Made by a program: the position numbers and the translations under genes
NCBI GenBank assembly: GCA_016703535.1
Contig: JADJBV010000002.1
Coordinates: 992,001-1,056,000 of the forward strand
Length of the DNA stretch: 64,000 nt
Source: Deltaproteobacteria bacterium
Lineage (GTDB): Bacteria > Myxococcota > Kuafuiibacteriia > Kuafuiibacteriales > Kuafuiibacteriaceae
Direction of reading: 5' to 3'
Shown here: piece by piece, positions 42,068 through 49,639 of the stretch
Layout of the letters: each line of letters begins with the position of its first letter
Position numbering within the stretch: the first letter of the stretch is position 1
The notes under the pieces: generated by a model
What the model was told of the DNA's origin: nothing
The model's input: only the letters and a program-made list of their open reading frames with translations
Databases searched by the model: none

Positions 42068-43250
42068 CGAGGTCCTCCACGACACGCCACAACACCACCC
42101 GGTGATTGCCGGTGTCGGCCACGATGGCGAGGTCACCGCTGACCTTCAGGCCGTAGGGCCAACACAAGCTGTCCCGCACCGGGAGTTGCCAGCGGTTGTC
42201 GCCCTTCATTCGAAAGTCGTCTTGTCCGGTCAAGGCCACCGCAGGGGCGCCGTCGCTGAGGGGCCCGCGGTACCCGAGCAGCCTGGAGTTGGAGGTGTCG
42301 GCGACCAACAGCCGATCTCCCATGGCGTCGAGGCCGTAGGGCATCGACAAGGAGGCCGCCGTCGGCAGGTTTTCGCCGCGGTTGTGATCGACGGCGGCGA
42401 AGTGATCTTGCCCCAAGACCCAACGCGCGGGTGTCTCGGGATCGACCGGGGCGCCGTCGTAGACCAACACTCGGTTGTTGCCAGCGTCGGCGATGGCCAA
42501 GTTGCCGCCGAAGATCGCCAGATCGTGGGGCCAACGTACGGTGCGGGCGTCGGCGGGCCCACCGGCGTTGTCGCTCCGGTGGTGCAAGTTGGGTTGACCG
42601 AGCACGAAGTCGGCCGGCTGGCCGTTCTCCACCGGCAGCTGGTGCCACCCCAACACCCGACGGTTGCCGGCGTCGGCCACGTAGAGGCGCCCTTGGTGGA
42701 TCAACACCTGAAAGGGCCAGTGCAGGGTGTCGGGCCCGGGGCCCTCTCGCCCGCGGTTCGGCGACTGGTCCTCAAAGTTGCCCTGACCCAACACCAGATC
42801 TGCGGGCACGTGGGAGTCTTCGGGCCGCTCCCGCCAGATCAAGACCCGGTTGTTCCAGCTGTCGGCCACGATCATCCCGCGTTCCCCGTAGGGCTGGACC
42901 CCGGTGGGCATGTTCATGGTCTGGGCCGAGGCTTGGTCGTAGCCCGAGTTCCGACCTTCGCGCTCGAAGTTGCGGTGGCCCAAGACCCAATCGGCTGGGG
43001 TCCGATCTTCGGTGGGCGTGCGGCGATAACCGAGCAAGCGGTGGTGCCCGGTGTCGGCGACCCACAGCGGCCCGTCGCTGCCAAAACGTTGGGCGCCCCG
43101 TGGGCCATACATGGCGGTGGCCGAAGGGGTCAGCGGCCCATCGAAGGCGTCGTGGGCGCCCAGCACCACCAACGGCCCCGCGGGATCGAGCAGGGGCGTG
43201 GTCACCTCCAGGCGTTCGGGCCTCGGCACGGGGAACAAGCCGACCCGCAT
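42060..43250 (-). CDS. NHL-repeat six-bladed beta-propeller protein of the hydrogenase operon
   Basis: 396 residues from ATG 43250, 2 bp after the NifU-Rieske stop. Six NHL motifs are visible, among them PLWVADTGHHRLLGY, MIVADSWNNRVLIW, LYVADAGNRRVLGW and LAIADAGNNRVLVY. Between blades recur VLGHRNF, VLGQGNF, VLGQPNL and VLGQDHF. No signal peptide or membrane segment is seen, so it is cytoplasmic like the hydrogenase. NHL proteins accompany group 1h-type hydrogenases of actinobacteria, where their role is unresolved; a scaffold or electron-transfer accessory is possible. The upstream frame to 44045 is antisense and is excluded. Confidence 0.88.
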   Translation of the reverse strand: MRVGLFPVPRPERLEVTTPLLDPAGPLVVLGAHDAFDGPLTPSATAMYGPRGAQRFGSDGPLWVADTGHHRLLGYRRTPTEDRTPADWVLGHRNFEREGRNSGYDQASAQTMNMPTGVQPYGERGMIVADSWNNRVLIWRERPEDSHVPADLVLGQGNFEDQSPNRGREGPGPDTLHWPFQVLIHQGRLYVADAGNRRVLGWHQLPVENGQPADFVLGQPNLHHRSDNAGGPADARTVRWPHDLAIFGGNLAIADAGNNRVLVYDGAPVDPETPARWVLGQDHFAAVDHNRGENLPTAASLSMPYGLDAMGDRLLVADTSNSRLLGYRGPLSDGAPAVALTGQDDFRMKGDNRWQLPVRDSLCWPYGLKVSGDLAIVADTGNHRVVLWRVVEDLGG

Positions 43251-43252
43251 GG

Positions 43253-44110
43253 CTACACCGTCACCTGAACCATGACCCGACCCGCTTCGGTGCGGACCGG
43301 GTACGGCGGGAGCTGGACCTCGAGGGCGGTCAGGCACTCGCCAGTTTTCAGGTCGTAGCGGAAGGCGTGGTACGGGCACTCCAAGATCCCGTCCGCCACC
43401 GTTCCGCCGTCGAGGGGCATGCCCAAGTGGGTGCAGGCGTTCGGGTAGGCGTGCAACGTCCCCTCGATCTTGGTGAGCAACACCGAAGCGCCGCTCAACT
43501 CCACCGCCCGCACCTGGCCTTCGGTCACGGCCTCGACGGGTCCCGCGTCTTGCCAGGGCTTGCTGTACGGGCTGGCGGAGATCTTGGAGCCGAGCTGCAC
43601 CAGGCCGTCGGCCCGCACGCCCGGATCCACCACCTTCAACACCTTGAGGGTCGGCACCGCCGCTTGAATGGCGGTCTCGATCCCGATGCGCACGGTGGCT
43701 TCGGAGAAGCTGCAGCCATCGCAGCTCCCGATCAGCCGGATGTGCACCTCTTCGGAGGACACCACCCGCACCAGCTCCACGTTGCCCGAGTGGCTCTTGA
43801 GCGTGGGGCGCACCGACTCCAGGGCGGCCTCGACCTTCTCCTCCAAAGTGGGTTCCGGTGGGCGCAACACCCCATGGAAGGTCAGGACGTTCCGGACCCA
43901 GGGATCTTCGACGGCCTTCTTCAGCGCCGCCAAACCACCGGGTTCGTCTTTGATGGTGCGGATCAGCCTCCGGAAGGCCTCGGCCTGCAGGGCCTCGACG
44001 GTGGTGCGGATCGCTCGGGCGGTTCCGCGCTTCTCCGCCTCCCACTGATCGGCGATCGCTTCCAGGCGGTCCAGATCCTGGGCGAGCTCCTGGAAGCTGC
44101 GTTCACTCAC
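43253..44110 (-). CDS. NifU-Rieske fusion Fe-S protein (HhyE/HucE-like accessory)
   Basis: 285 residues from GTG 44110 (GTGA overlap with the TPR gene). An N-terminal helical region (1-85) leads to a NifU C-terminal-type domain (about 88-165) with CDGC at residues 130-133. A Rieske domain follows (about 185-285) with CTHLG (C226, H228) and CPYHAF (C245, H248) holding a [2Fe-2S] cluster. Mycobacterial hydrogenase operons encode putative Fe-S proteins (HucE, HhyE) needed for activity in vivo; this gene occupies the equivalent place. A role in electron transfer from the hydrogenase, or in cluster delivery, is inferred. Confidence 0.9.
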   Translation of the reverse strand: MSERSFQELAQDLDRLEAIADQWEAEKRGTARAIRTTVEALQAEAFRRLIRTIKDEPGGLAALKKAVEDPWVRNVLTFHGVLRPPEPTLEEKVEAALESVRPTLKSHSGNVELVRVVSSEEVHIRLIGSCDGCSFSEATVRIGIETAIQAAVPTLKVLKVVDPGVRADGLVQLGSKISASPYSKPWQDAGPVEAVTEGQVRAVELSGASVLLTKIEGTLHAYPNACTHLGMPLDGGTVADGILECPYHAFRYDLKTGECLTALEVQLPPYPVRTEAGRVMVQVTV

Positions 44111-45078
44111 GCCGGGACCTCATGGAGCAAGTCGCGTTCGATGGAGTCGATGAGTTCACTCAACATGCCGGCCCGATCGGCGAGCTGGTGCCCCATGAAG
44201 ATCCCTTGGGCGGTCCGCAAGAGCCGGGCCGACTCCCGCAGGTTCTTCGGGTTGCCGGCCTCGAGCTGGGACGGATCGTCGGGGAGGTTCATCAAGGCGT
44301 TGGCCTTGTTGGCCAAGGTATTGGCGTGCTCCACCGGCATGTCGTGGAGCGTTCGCACCTTGAGGGCCTCGTCGTAGGCCTCCACCGCCCGGGCCAAGTT
44401 CTCCAGCGGGTGGCTGCTCCGCATGGCCTGCAGCGCGTTCCCCAGGTTGTTCTGGAGCATCGAATATTCGATCGGATCTTCGTCCAGGGTCACGACCCGC
44501 AGGGCTTCGCGGAAGGACTGGACCGCCAAGGCCTCCCGCATCACCTCCCGCTCCGGCGCCAACTTCATGGAGAGGTAGGCGGTGGCCAAATTGTTGTGGA
44601 GGATCGCGTATTCGCGCGGGTGGTTTTCGCGGCCAAAAAACCGGAGCGCCCGCTGGTAGGCCTGCACCGCCTCCACCAGGTTGGCCTGGTGCACGTTGGC
44701 CAAGGTCTGGAGGATCAGGCCGTAGCTCATCTCCGCTTCGGCCGCCTCCTCCGGATCACCTTGTTCCCTCAAGATGGGCAAGGCCTCTTCGAAGGCTTGC
44801 CGCGCCAACTGCAGCTCCTCCAGGCCGCTGCCGGGCATTCGGCGCAACGCCGCGCCGCGCCCCGCCACCGCTCGGGCCCGGGCCAGCGGGAACTCCAAGG
44901 TCAAGGCGGCCGCGTGTTCGTACAGGTAGACCGCGTCGATCAGATCTTGGGCGGCCTTGGGCTGCTGGAGCAGATCCATCGCCAACTCGACCAAGGACTC
45001 ACCTTGCTCCAAGGCGCTGCGCCCCGAGTCTCGGGTCCGCTCGACCATGGTGGCGACGTGGGGGCTGGCAGGGATCAT
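44107..45078 (-). CDS. TPR-repeat protein of the hydrogenase operon
   Basis: 323 residues from ATG 45078 (ATGA overlap with the protease gene). Cytoplasmic and largely helical. TPR-like units are recognised by pairs such as LVEAVQAYQRALRFFGRENH, HNNLATAYLSMKL, LQNNLGNALQAM and NLARAVEAYDEALKV. TPR proteins near group 1h hydrogenases are thought to aid assembly, but no direct function is known. Its neighbours and overlaps show it belongs to the operon. Confidence 0.85.
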   Translation of the reverse strand: MIPASPHVATMVERTRDSGRSALEQGESLVELAMDLLQQPKAAQDLIDAVYLYEHAAALTLEFPLARARAVAGRGAALRRMPGSGLEELQLARQAFEEALPILREQGDPEEAAEAEMSYGLILQTLANVHQANLVEAVQAYQRALRFFGRENHPREYAILHNNLATAYLSMKLAPEREVMREALAVQSFREALRVVTLDEDPIEYSMLQNNLGNALQAMRSSHPLENLARAVEAYDEALKVRTLHDMPVEHANTLANKANALMNLPDDPSQLEAGNPKNLRESARLLRTAQGIFMGHQLADRAGMLSELIDSIERDLLHEVPA

Positions 45079-45872
45079 GACTCACTCCTCTTGGGCATGG
45101 CGATGGCGAGGGCCCCGAGCTCCGAGTCCCAGCGCCCGGTCAGGGCGTGTTCACCGAGGTCGTCCCAACCTCGGGCCCGGATCAACTCGGCGGCGTCGAT
45201 GCTGCGATCACCCTTGGCGTTCTTTTGCTTCACCAAGAGGCCCCCGGCGATCTCCTCGACCGGCATCACACACAACTCTTCTCCCCGGGCGAACAACACC
45301 GCGCCACTTCGAGCGTCGAAGTAACGGCTGTAGACCTCCTGGGACAAGTGGATGGCGCCCCGCTTGACGGCCAACTCGGCCTCACCCCGATCGGCGTGGC
45401 GGCGGGCGGCGTAGTCGGCGACGAAGGCCAGGACCCGCTGGTACAAGGCCTCAGCCGCCTCGGCGATCTTCGGCGTCAACTCGAGACCGAGGCTCGTGTC
45501 CGCCGCCTCCACCAACCAGACCTGGACCTCTTTGGGGAACTGCTCCCGAAAGATCCGACGCCCGGCCATCAAGGCGTGATCCCAGCGAAAGTCGTGGAGG
45601 GTGTAGGCGGGCTCGTGGGCCGACTCCAGCTCGGCGCCCGGCACTTGGTAGATGGCCCCCGGCTCGGCGGCGCTCTTCGAGGCGTCCAAGATCAGGAGCG
45701 CATCACAACCCCGGGCCGCGAACATGACCTCCATGCCGCCGGTGCCGCAGTCGAAGGCCCGCACCCCCGGCACCGGGTGGAGCCGCAGCCGCTCCGCCAA
45801 ACGGCGGGCGACCACGACCCCCACGGCGTCGTCCTTGCGATTGAGGTTGCCGCAGCCGATGACCGCCAGCAT
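45075..45872 (-). CDS. Hydrogenase maturation protease with ~100-residue C-terminal extension
   Basis: 265 residues; HupD/HybD proteases are about 150-165. The N-terminal core has GCGNLNRKDDAVGV (first nickel-sensing acidic residue, Asp in place of the usual Glu), the DCGTGGMEVMF block and LHDFRWDHALMAG with the His. The core ends near residue 160. The remainder (about 165-265) forms an unknown domain that includes YFDARSGAVLFARGEELC and a WDD region. The gene lies 8 bp downstream of the large-subunit gene, whose C-terminal extension it should cut. The role of the extension is not known. Confidence 0.85.
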   Translation of the reverse strand: MLAVIGCGNLNRKDDAVGVVVARRLAERLRLHPVPGVRAFDCGTGGMEVMFAARGCDALLILDASKSAAEPGAIYQVPGAELESAHEPAYTLHDFRWDHALMAGRRIFREQFPKEVQVWLVEAADTSLGLELTPKIAEAAEALYQRVLAFVADYAARRHADRGEAELAVKRGAIHLSQEVYSRYFDARSGAVLFARGEELCVMPVEEIAGGLLVKQKNAKGDRSIDAAELIRARGWDDLGEHALTGRWDSELGALAIAMPKRSES

Positions 45873-45880
45873 CCCTCACC

Positions 45881-47482
45881 TCAGGCCGTGCGGAACTTGG
45901 CCAGCTGTTCTCCGGTCTTCTTGTCGTAGGCGTGCACCGTACACACCAAACACGAATCGAAGGACCGGGCCACGTGTCCCACCTCCACCGGATCGTGTTT
46001 GTTGGCGATCGGCGTGCCCACCAAGGCCTCTTCGATCGGGCCCCGGACACCTTGCCCGTCCCGGGGGCCGACGTTCCAGGTGGTGGGGGCGATGATCTGA
46101 TAGTTTTCGATCTTGCCGTCCTTCACCGAAACCCAGTGGGCCAAGGCGCCCCGGGCCGCTTCGGTGGCGCCCCATCCGGCGCCGTCCTGCTGCTTGGGCT
46201 TGATGTAGAAGGGTTCGCCGAGGCGCAGCTCGCGCAGGCAACGTTCGGCCTCCCGGTACAACTTCACCGCCTCGTGCATGCGGGCGATCTGCCGCAGGTG
46301 CACGCTGGCGCCGCCCATCTTGCGGTACATGTCCAAGATCAGCCCGTCCTTGTGTTGCCAAGGCAGGCCGTGTTCGCCGCCCGCGACCAGCTGCCGCGAC
46401 AAAGGCCCGGCCTCACAACGACCCAACTCCTGATCCCGCACCGCGGTGGCCCAGGAGTAGGTCCCCGAGAAGTTGTGGGCGTTCTTCTGCACCGGTTGGG
46501 TGGTCCGCTCGAAGGGGTGGAAGTCGTCCGAACCCTCGTTGTACCAAGCGTGGCTCATGTTCTCCCGCACCCGGCTTTGGTGCATGGTGGTGAACTTGTC
46601 GGTCTTGCCGTCGTAGATCCCGCTCTTCATGATCACCGCGTCGTTGCGGCCGTCGATGGTCGGGTGTTGATAGCGATCTTCGTGGGGCAGATAACCCCAG
46701 GTCACGTAGCGGCCCAGGCCCGCGCCGTAGGTGTCCAGGCCGTAGTCCTGGCCGGCGCGCCAATAGAAGCCCAGGTCCGACTCGGCGTGTTCCTTCTTCT
46801 CCTCGAGCCAAGCCTGGAACTGATCGTAGGTGTGGATCTCTTCGTAGCGTTCCAGCGAACAGCCGAGCCACACCGGCTCCAGCCAGTTGCGGCGGAAGTA
46901 CTCCAGGATGCCCCAGGCCCGGGTGACGTCGGTCAGGGTCGGCGCACACATCACGCCGCCCGGGACCATGTACGAAGAGTGGGGCCACTGGCCGCCCAGC
47001 AGCGCGTAGATCTCCACCGGCTTGCCGGAGATGGTGACGCCCAACTCGTAGGAGGTGCCGGAGAAGGCTGAAAAGCGCCGACAGGCCTCGGCGTAGTACT
47101 TGCTCTTGGCGTACTTCTTGTTGGTCATGTCGATGGCGTACAGACCGTAGAAGTAGCGCGGTTGGCTCTGGATGCTCTCCACCAGCTGGCCCAAGTTGCG
47201 GGCGATGATCGCGTTGCGCGGCACCTCGGTGCGCCAGGCGGTGTCCAGGGCCCAGGCGGCGCAGGTCAAGTGGGAGGCGCCGCAGATGCCGCAGGCCCGG
47301 GGCGTGACCACCAAACCGGCCTGGGGATCTTTACCGCGCAAGATGATCTCGAAGCCGCGGAACATCTCGGCATGGGTCCAGGCGTTGGTGACCACGCCGT
47401 TTTCGATCTCGACCCGGACGTCCAGGTCGCCCTCGACGCGACCGACCGGGGCGATGTCCAGGGTCTCGGTGGTGGTGCTCAT
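45881..47482 (-). CDS. [NiFe]-hydrogenase large subunit, group 1h/1f-like
   Basis: 533 residues. Active-site Cys pairs: L1 motif RACGICGASHL (C64, C67) and L2 motif DSCLVCTVH (C511, C514, His517). A 16-residue C-terminal peptide follows His517 (AYDKKTGEQLAKFRTA), to be removed by the protease after nickel insertion. SIQSQPRYFYGLYAIDMTNK and GGQWPHSSYMVPGGVMCAPT are typical of actinobacterial-type uptake hydrogenases (group 1h, with 1f related). These enzymes oxidise trace H2 and pass electrons to the quinone pool. Exact subgroup needs HydDB-type comparison. Confidence 0.95.
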   Translation of the reverse strand: MSTTTETLDIAPVGRVEGDLDVRVEIENGVVTNAWTHAEMFRGFEIILRGKDPQAGLVVTPRACGICGASHLTCAAWALDTAWRTEVPRNAIIARNLGQLVESIQSQPRYFYGLYAIDMTNKKYAKSKYYAEACRRFSAFSGTSYELGVTISGKPVEIYALLGGQWPHSSYMVPGGVMCAPTLTDVTRAWGILEYFRRNWLEPVWLGCSLERYEEIHTYDQFQAWLEEKKEHAESDLGFYWRAGQDYGLDTYGAGLGRYVTWGYLPHEDRYQHPTIDGRNDAVIMKSGIYDGKTDKFTTMHQSRVRENMSHAWYNEGSDDFHPFERTTQPVQKNAHNFSGTYSWATAVRDQELGRCEAGPLSRQLVAGGEHGLPWQHKDGLILDMYRKMGGASVHLRQIARMHEAVKLYREAERCLRELRLGEPFYIKPKQQDGAGWGATEAARGALAHWVSVKDGKIENYQIIAPTTWNVGPRDGQGVRGPIEEALVGTPIANKHDPVEVGHVARSFDSCLVCTVHAYDKKTGEQLAKFRTA

Positions 47483-47551
47483 GAATAGGCCTTTCTCGGA
47501 GAGGAGCTCTACTGAAAAGATTATATTGAAGGGAGCAAGGTCGAGGTGGGC

Positions 47552-48514
47552 TCAGACGACGAACATGTCGTCTTTGGACCACTGGGGCGCGTTGGCTTTG
47601 CCGGCGGCCACCATGGTCAGGTAAGAGCGTTTGCTCATGCCCGGCGGGACCTCGTTGGGCAGCCCCAAGGTGGTTGGGGTCTGGAACACGGTGCCCGGCG
47701 CCAGGTCGTGGTGCGGGAACTCGGGTTCGGTGCAGCCGATGCACGGGTGACCCGAACGGGTCTTGGAGGACTGGCGGTTCCAGAGGATCCGGTTGCAAGG
47801 CGACCGGGTGTAGGGGCCTCGACAGCCCAGGTCGTAGAAGAGGCAGCCGTTCCGCTGACCGAAGGCCGTCGCCGACACCTTGTAAGCGAAGTGCATGTTC
47901 CGGGTGCAGCCGGTCTGGGTGAAGCTGGTGAAGAAGGTGGCGGGCCGTTGGTATTCGTCCAACTTCAGATCGCCGCCGCGGCCCGTGGCCAGGGCCACGA
48001 TGATCTGAGTGATCCAGTCGGGGTGGGCCGGGCAGCCCGGGATGTTGATCACCGGGAAGCCGGCCTGGGACCGGAAGGCCTGGCCTAGGAAGCCACCCGC
48101 CGACTTCTTGAGGAACTGAAGGCCCGTCGAGTCGGAGGGGTTGGGCGCCGTCGCCGGGATGCCGCCCCAGGTGGCGCAGTCGCCGATGGCCACCACGAAG
48201 CCCGCGACCTTGGAGAGCTCGGCGACCCAGTCTTTCATGGGCCGGCCGGCGAAGCGGTTCCAGTGGCCGGTGCCGTTGGGCGCTTGGATGACGCTGCCTT
48301 CGAAGACGAAGACGTCGACCTTGATCTCGCCCTTGACGCATTTGGTCAAAAGGCCCTGCAGCTCTTCACCGAGCTCCATGCCCAAAGAGGGATGCCAGAG
48401 CAACTTCAGCCCGAAATCATTCACCAGATCGCAGGCGCTGGGCTCCTCGGCGTTGAGGAACGACATCGTGTTGCCCGAACAAGCACCACCTTGCAGCCAA
48501 AGCACATTCGTCAC
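47552..48514 (-). CDS. [NiFe]-hydrogenase small subunit, group 1h/1f-like
   Basis: 320 residues from GTG 48514, preceded by GGAGAAGGAG. No Tat signal and no C-terminal membrane anchor are seen, so the enzyme faces the cytoplasm. The first cluster motif is GGACSGNTMS: C12 is kept but the second canonical Cys is Asn15. GDCATWGG and NIPGCPAHPDW supply further ligands. QTGCTRNMHF and LGCRGPYTRSPCNRILW, then PCIGCTEPEFP, bind the medial and distal clusters. The R. eutropha actinobacterial-type enzyme has a 3Cys-1Asp proximal cluster, consistent with a lost Cys here. The 69-bp gap to the large subunit is AT-richer than its surroundings. Confidence 0.95.
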   Translation of the reverse strand: MTNVLWLQGGACSGNTMSFLNAEEPSACDLVNDFGLKLLWHPSLGMELGEELQGLLTKCVKGEIKVDVFVFEGSVIQAPNGTGHWNRFAGRPMKDWVAELSKVAGFVVAIGDCATWGGIPATAPNPSDSTGLQFLKKSAGGFLGQAFRSQAGFPVINIPGCPAHPDWITQIIVALATGRGGDLKLDEYQRPATFFTSFTQTGCTRNMHFAYKVSATAFGQRNGCLFYDLGCRGPYTRSPCNRILWNRQSSKTRSGHPCIGCTEPEFPHHDLAPGTVFQTPTTLGLPNEVPPGMSKRSYLTMVAAGKANAPQWSKDDMFVV

Positions 48515-48643
48515 GGGAGCTCCTTCTCCATTCGCGCACTGCGGCGTAAGGCCCGACGGCCGGGCCAATGGGTCCCCCTTGGTAGATGAGCAACAGCAGG
48601 ATGGCGAGAAGCGGAAACGACAAGTTATGGTAGCGATCGCGAC
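48515..48643. promoter_or_regulatory. Divergent promoter region of the hydrogenase operon and AraC-type regulator
   Basis: 129 bp between the opposing starts of the hydrogenase small-subunit gene (minus) and the regulator gene (plus). It must hold the operon promoter and probably the regulator site. The Shine-Dalgarno GGAGAAGGAG lies next to the hydrogenase GTG. Short AT-rich patches (AGTTATGG near 48622) are compatible with a -10 element, but no hexamer pair or sigma-54 motif can be assigned with confidence. Confidence 0.5.
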
Positions 48644-49639
48644 ATGCGGGTCCGGGTCCTGGTGCTCGATGGAGTCCTCGACAGCGGGCTCGCGGCGGTC
48701 CTCGACGCTCTGCAGGCGGCGCAGGAGCTGGGCCAGCAGGTCGGTCGCAGCGCGCTCAAGATCGACGTGGAGCGGGTGGCGGTCGGAGGCCAAGCGCGAT
48801 CGGCTTTGGGCTGGGCCATGTCGATGGCGGATGCTCGTCATGTGAAGACCGACGCCGACGTGGTGATCGTGCCGGCGATGGCCACTCGCACGCCCGAAAG
48901 TGTGCTGGTGGCGTTGGGGCGCGACGACGTCAGGGAGGCCTTCGATCTGCTGAACCAGTGGAGCGATCGGGCCAACCGGGTCGCGACCGCCGGCAGCGGC
49001 ACCTTCGTGTTGGCGGGCAGCGGCCTCCTCGATCGGGAGCAGGCCACCACCTCGTGGTGGTTGGCGCCGCTGTTTCGCGAGCGCTTCCCGCAGGTGAAGT
49101 TGGATCAAACCCAGGTGGTCGTGTTTTCGGGCAAGACGGTGACCGCCAGGGCCGCCTTGGCCCACGTCGATCTGGTGTTGGCCTTGCTGCGATCCACCAG
49201 CTTCGCCGTGGCCCAGGTGGTGGAGCGGTACCTCGATGACGATCGGGCCACCGACGCGGGCCCCGAAGCCCGATCCGAACTCGCCGACGGCTTGGCCGCG
49301 TCCTTCGAACGTTTGGTACGGTCTCAGCTCAACGAACGCTTCGATCTGGAAGAGATCGCCCATCGCCTGGCCACCACCCCTCGAACCTTGGAGCGCCGGG
49401 TCAAGGATGCCTTCGGCGTGACGCCGGTGGCGATGGTGCAGAACCTCCGGGTCCAACGGGCCGTCGATCTCCTCCAGACCACCAGCTCCTCCATCGATGA
49501 GATCGCCGCCATGGTCGGTTATTCAGAGGGCGTCACCTTACGCGCCTTGCTCCGGAAGAAGTTGGGGCGCGGGGTGAAGGAGCTGCGATCCTCGACGATG
49601 GGCTTGCTGGGCACGGGCCGCACCGGGCCCGAAGGGTGA
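48644..49639 (+). CDS. GlxA-type AraC-family transcriptional regulator
   Basis: 331 residues. The N-terminal ~190 residues form a DJ-1/PfpI (GATase1-like) domain: RVLVLDGVLDSGLAAVLDAL at its start and a sheet pattern through VVIVPAMA and AGSGTFVLAGSGLLD. The usual nucleophile-elbow Cys appears to be Ser or Thr in this region, so it is a sensor, not an enzyme. The C-terminal ~100 residues hold two helix-turn-helix motifs (FDLEEIAHRLATTPRTLERR and IDEIAAMVGYSEGVTLRALL). Divergent from the hydrogenase operon, hence its probable regulator (inference). Confidence 0.88.
   Translation: MRVRVLVLDGVLDSGLAAVLDALQAAQELGQQVGRSALKIDVERVAVGGQARSALGWAMSMADARHVKTDADVVIVPAMATRTPESVLVALGRDDVREAFDLLNQWSDRANRVATAGSGTFVLAGSGLLDREQATTSWWLAPLFRERFPQVKLDQTQVVVFSGKTVTARAALAHVDLVLALLRSTSFAVAQVVERYLDDDRATDAGPEARSELADGLAASFERLVRSQLNERFDLEEIAHRLATTPRTLERRVKDAFGVTPVAMVQNLRVQRAVDLLQTTSSSIDEIAAMVGYSEGVTLRALLRKKLGRGVKELRSSTMGLLGTGRTGPEG

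Noticed and set aside
42431..44377. Long plus-strand frame opposite the NHL and NifU-Rieske genes
   Set aside because: Antisense; both minus-strand proteins have clear domain motifs over the same bases.
45881..48514. Bidirectional (group 3) or sensory (group 2b) hydrogenase
   Set aside because: No diaphorase (HoxFU-type) genes. The large subunit keeps a C-terminal peptide for protease cleavage, and the motifs match group 1h/1f uptake enzymes.
48515..49456. N-terminal extension of the hydrogenase small subunit across the regulator gene
   Set aside because: The extended part is antisense to a clear AraC/DJ-1 gene. The GTG at 48514 has a strong ribosome site and gives family-typical length.
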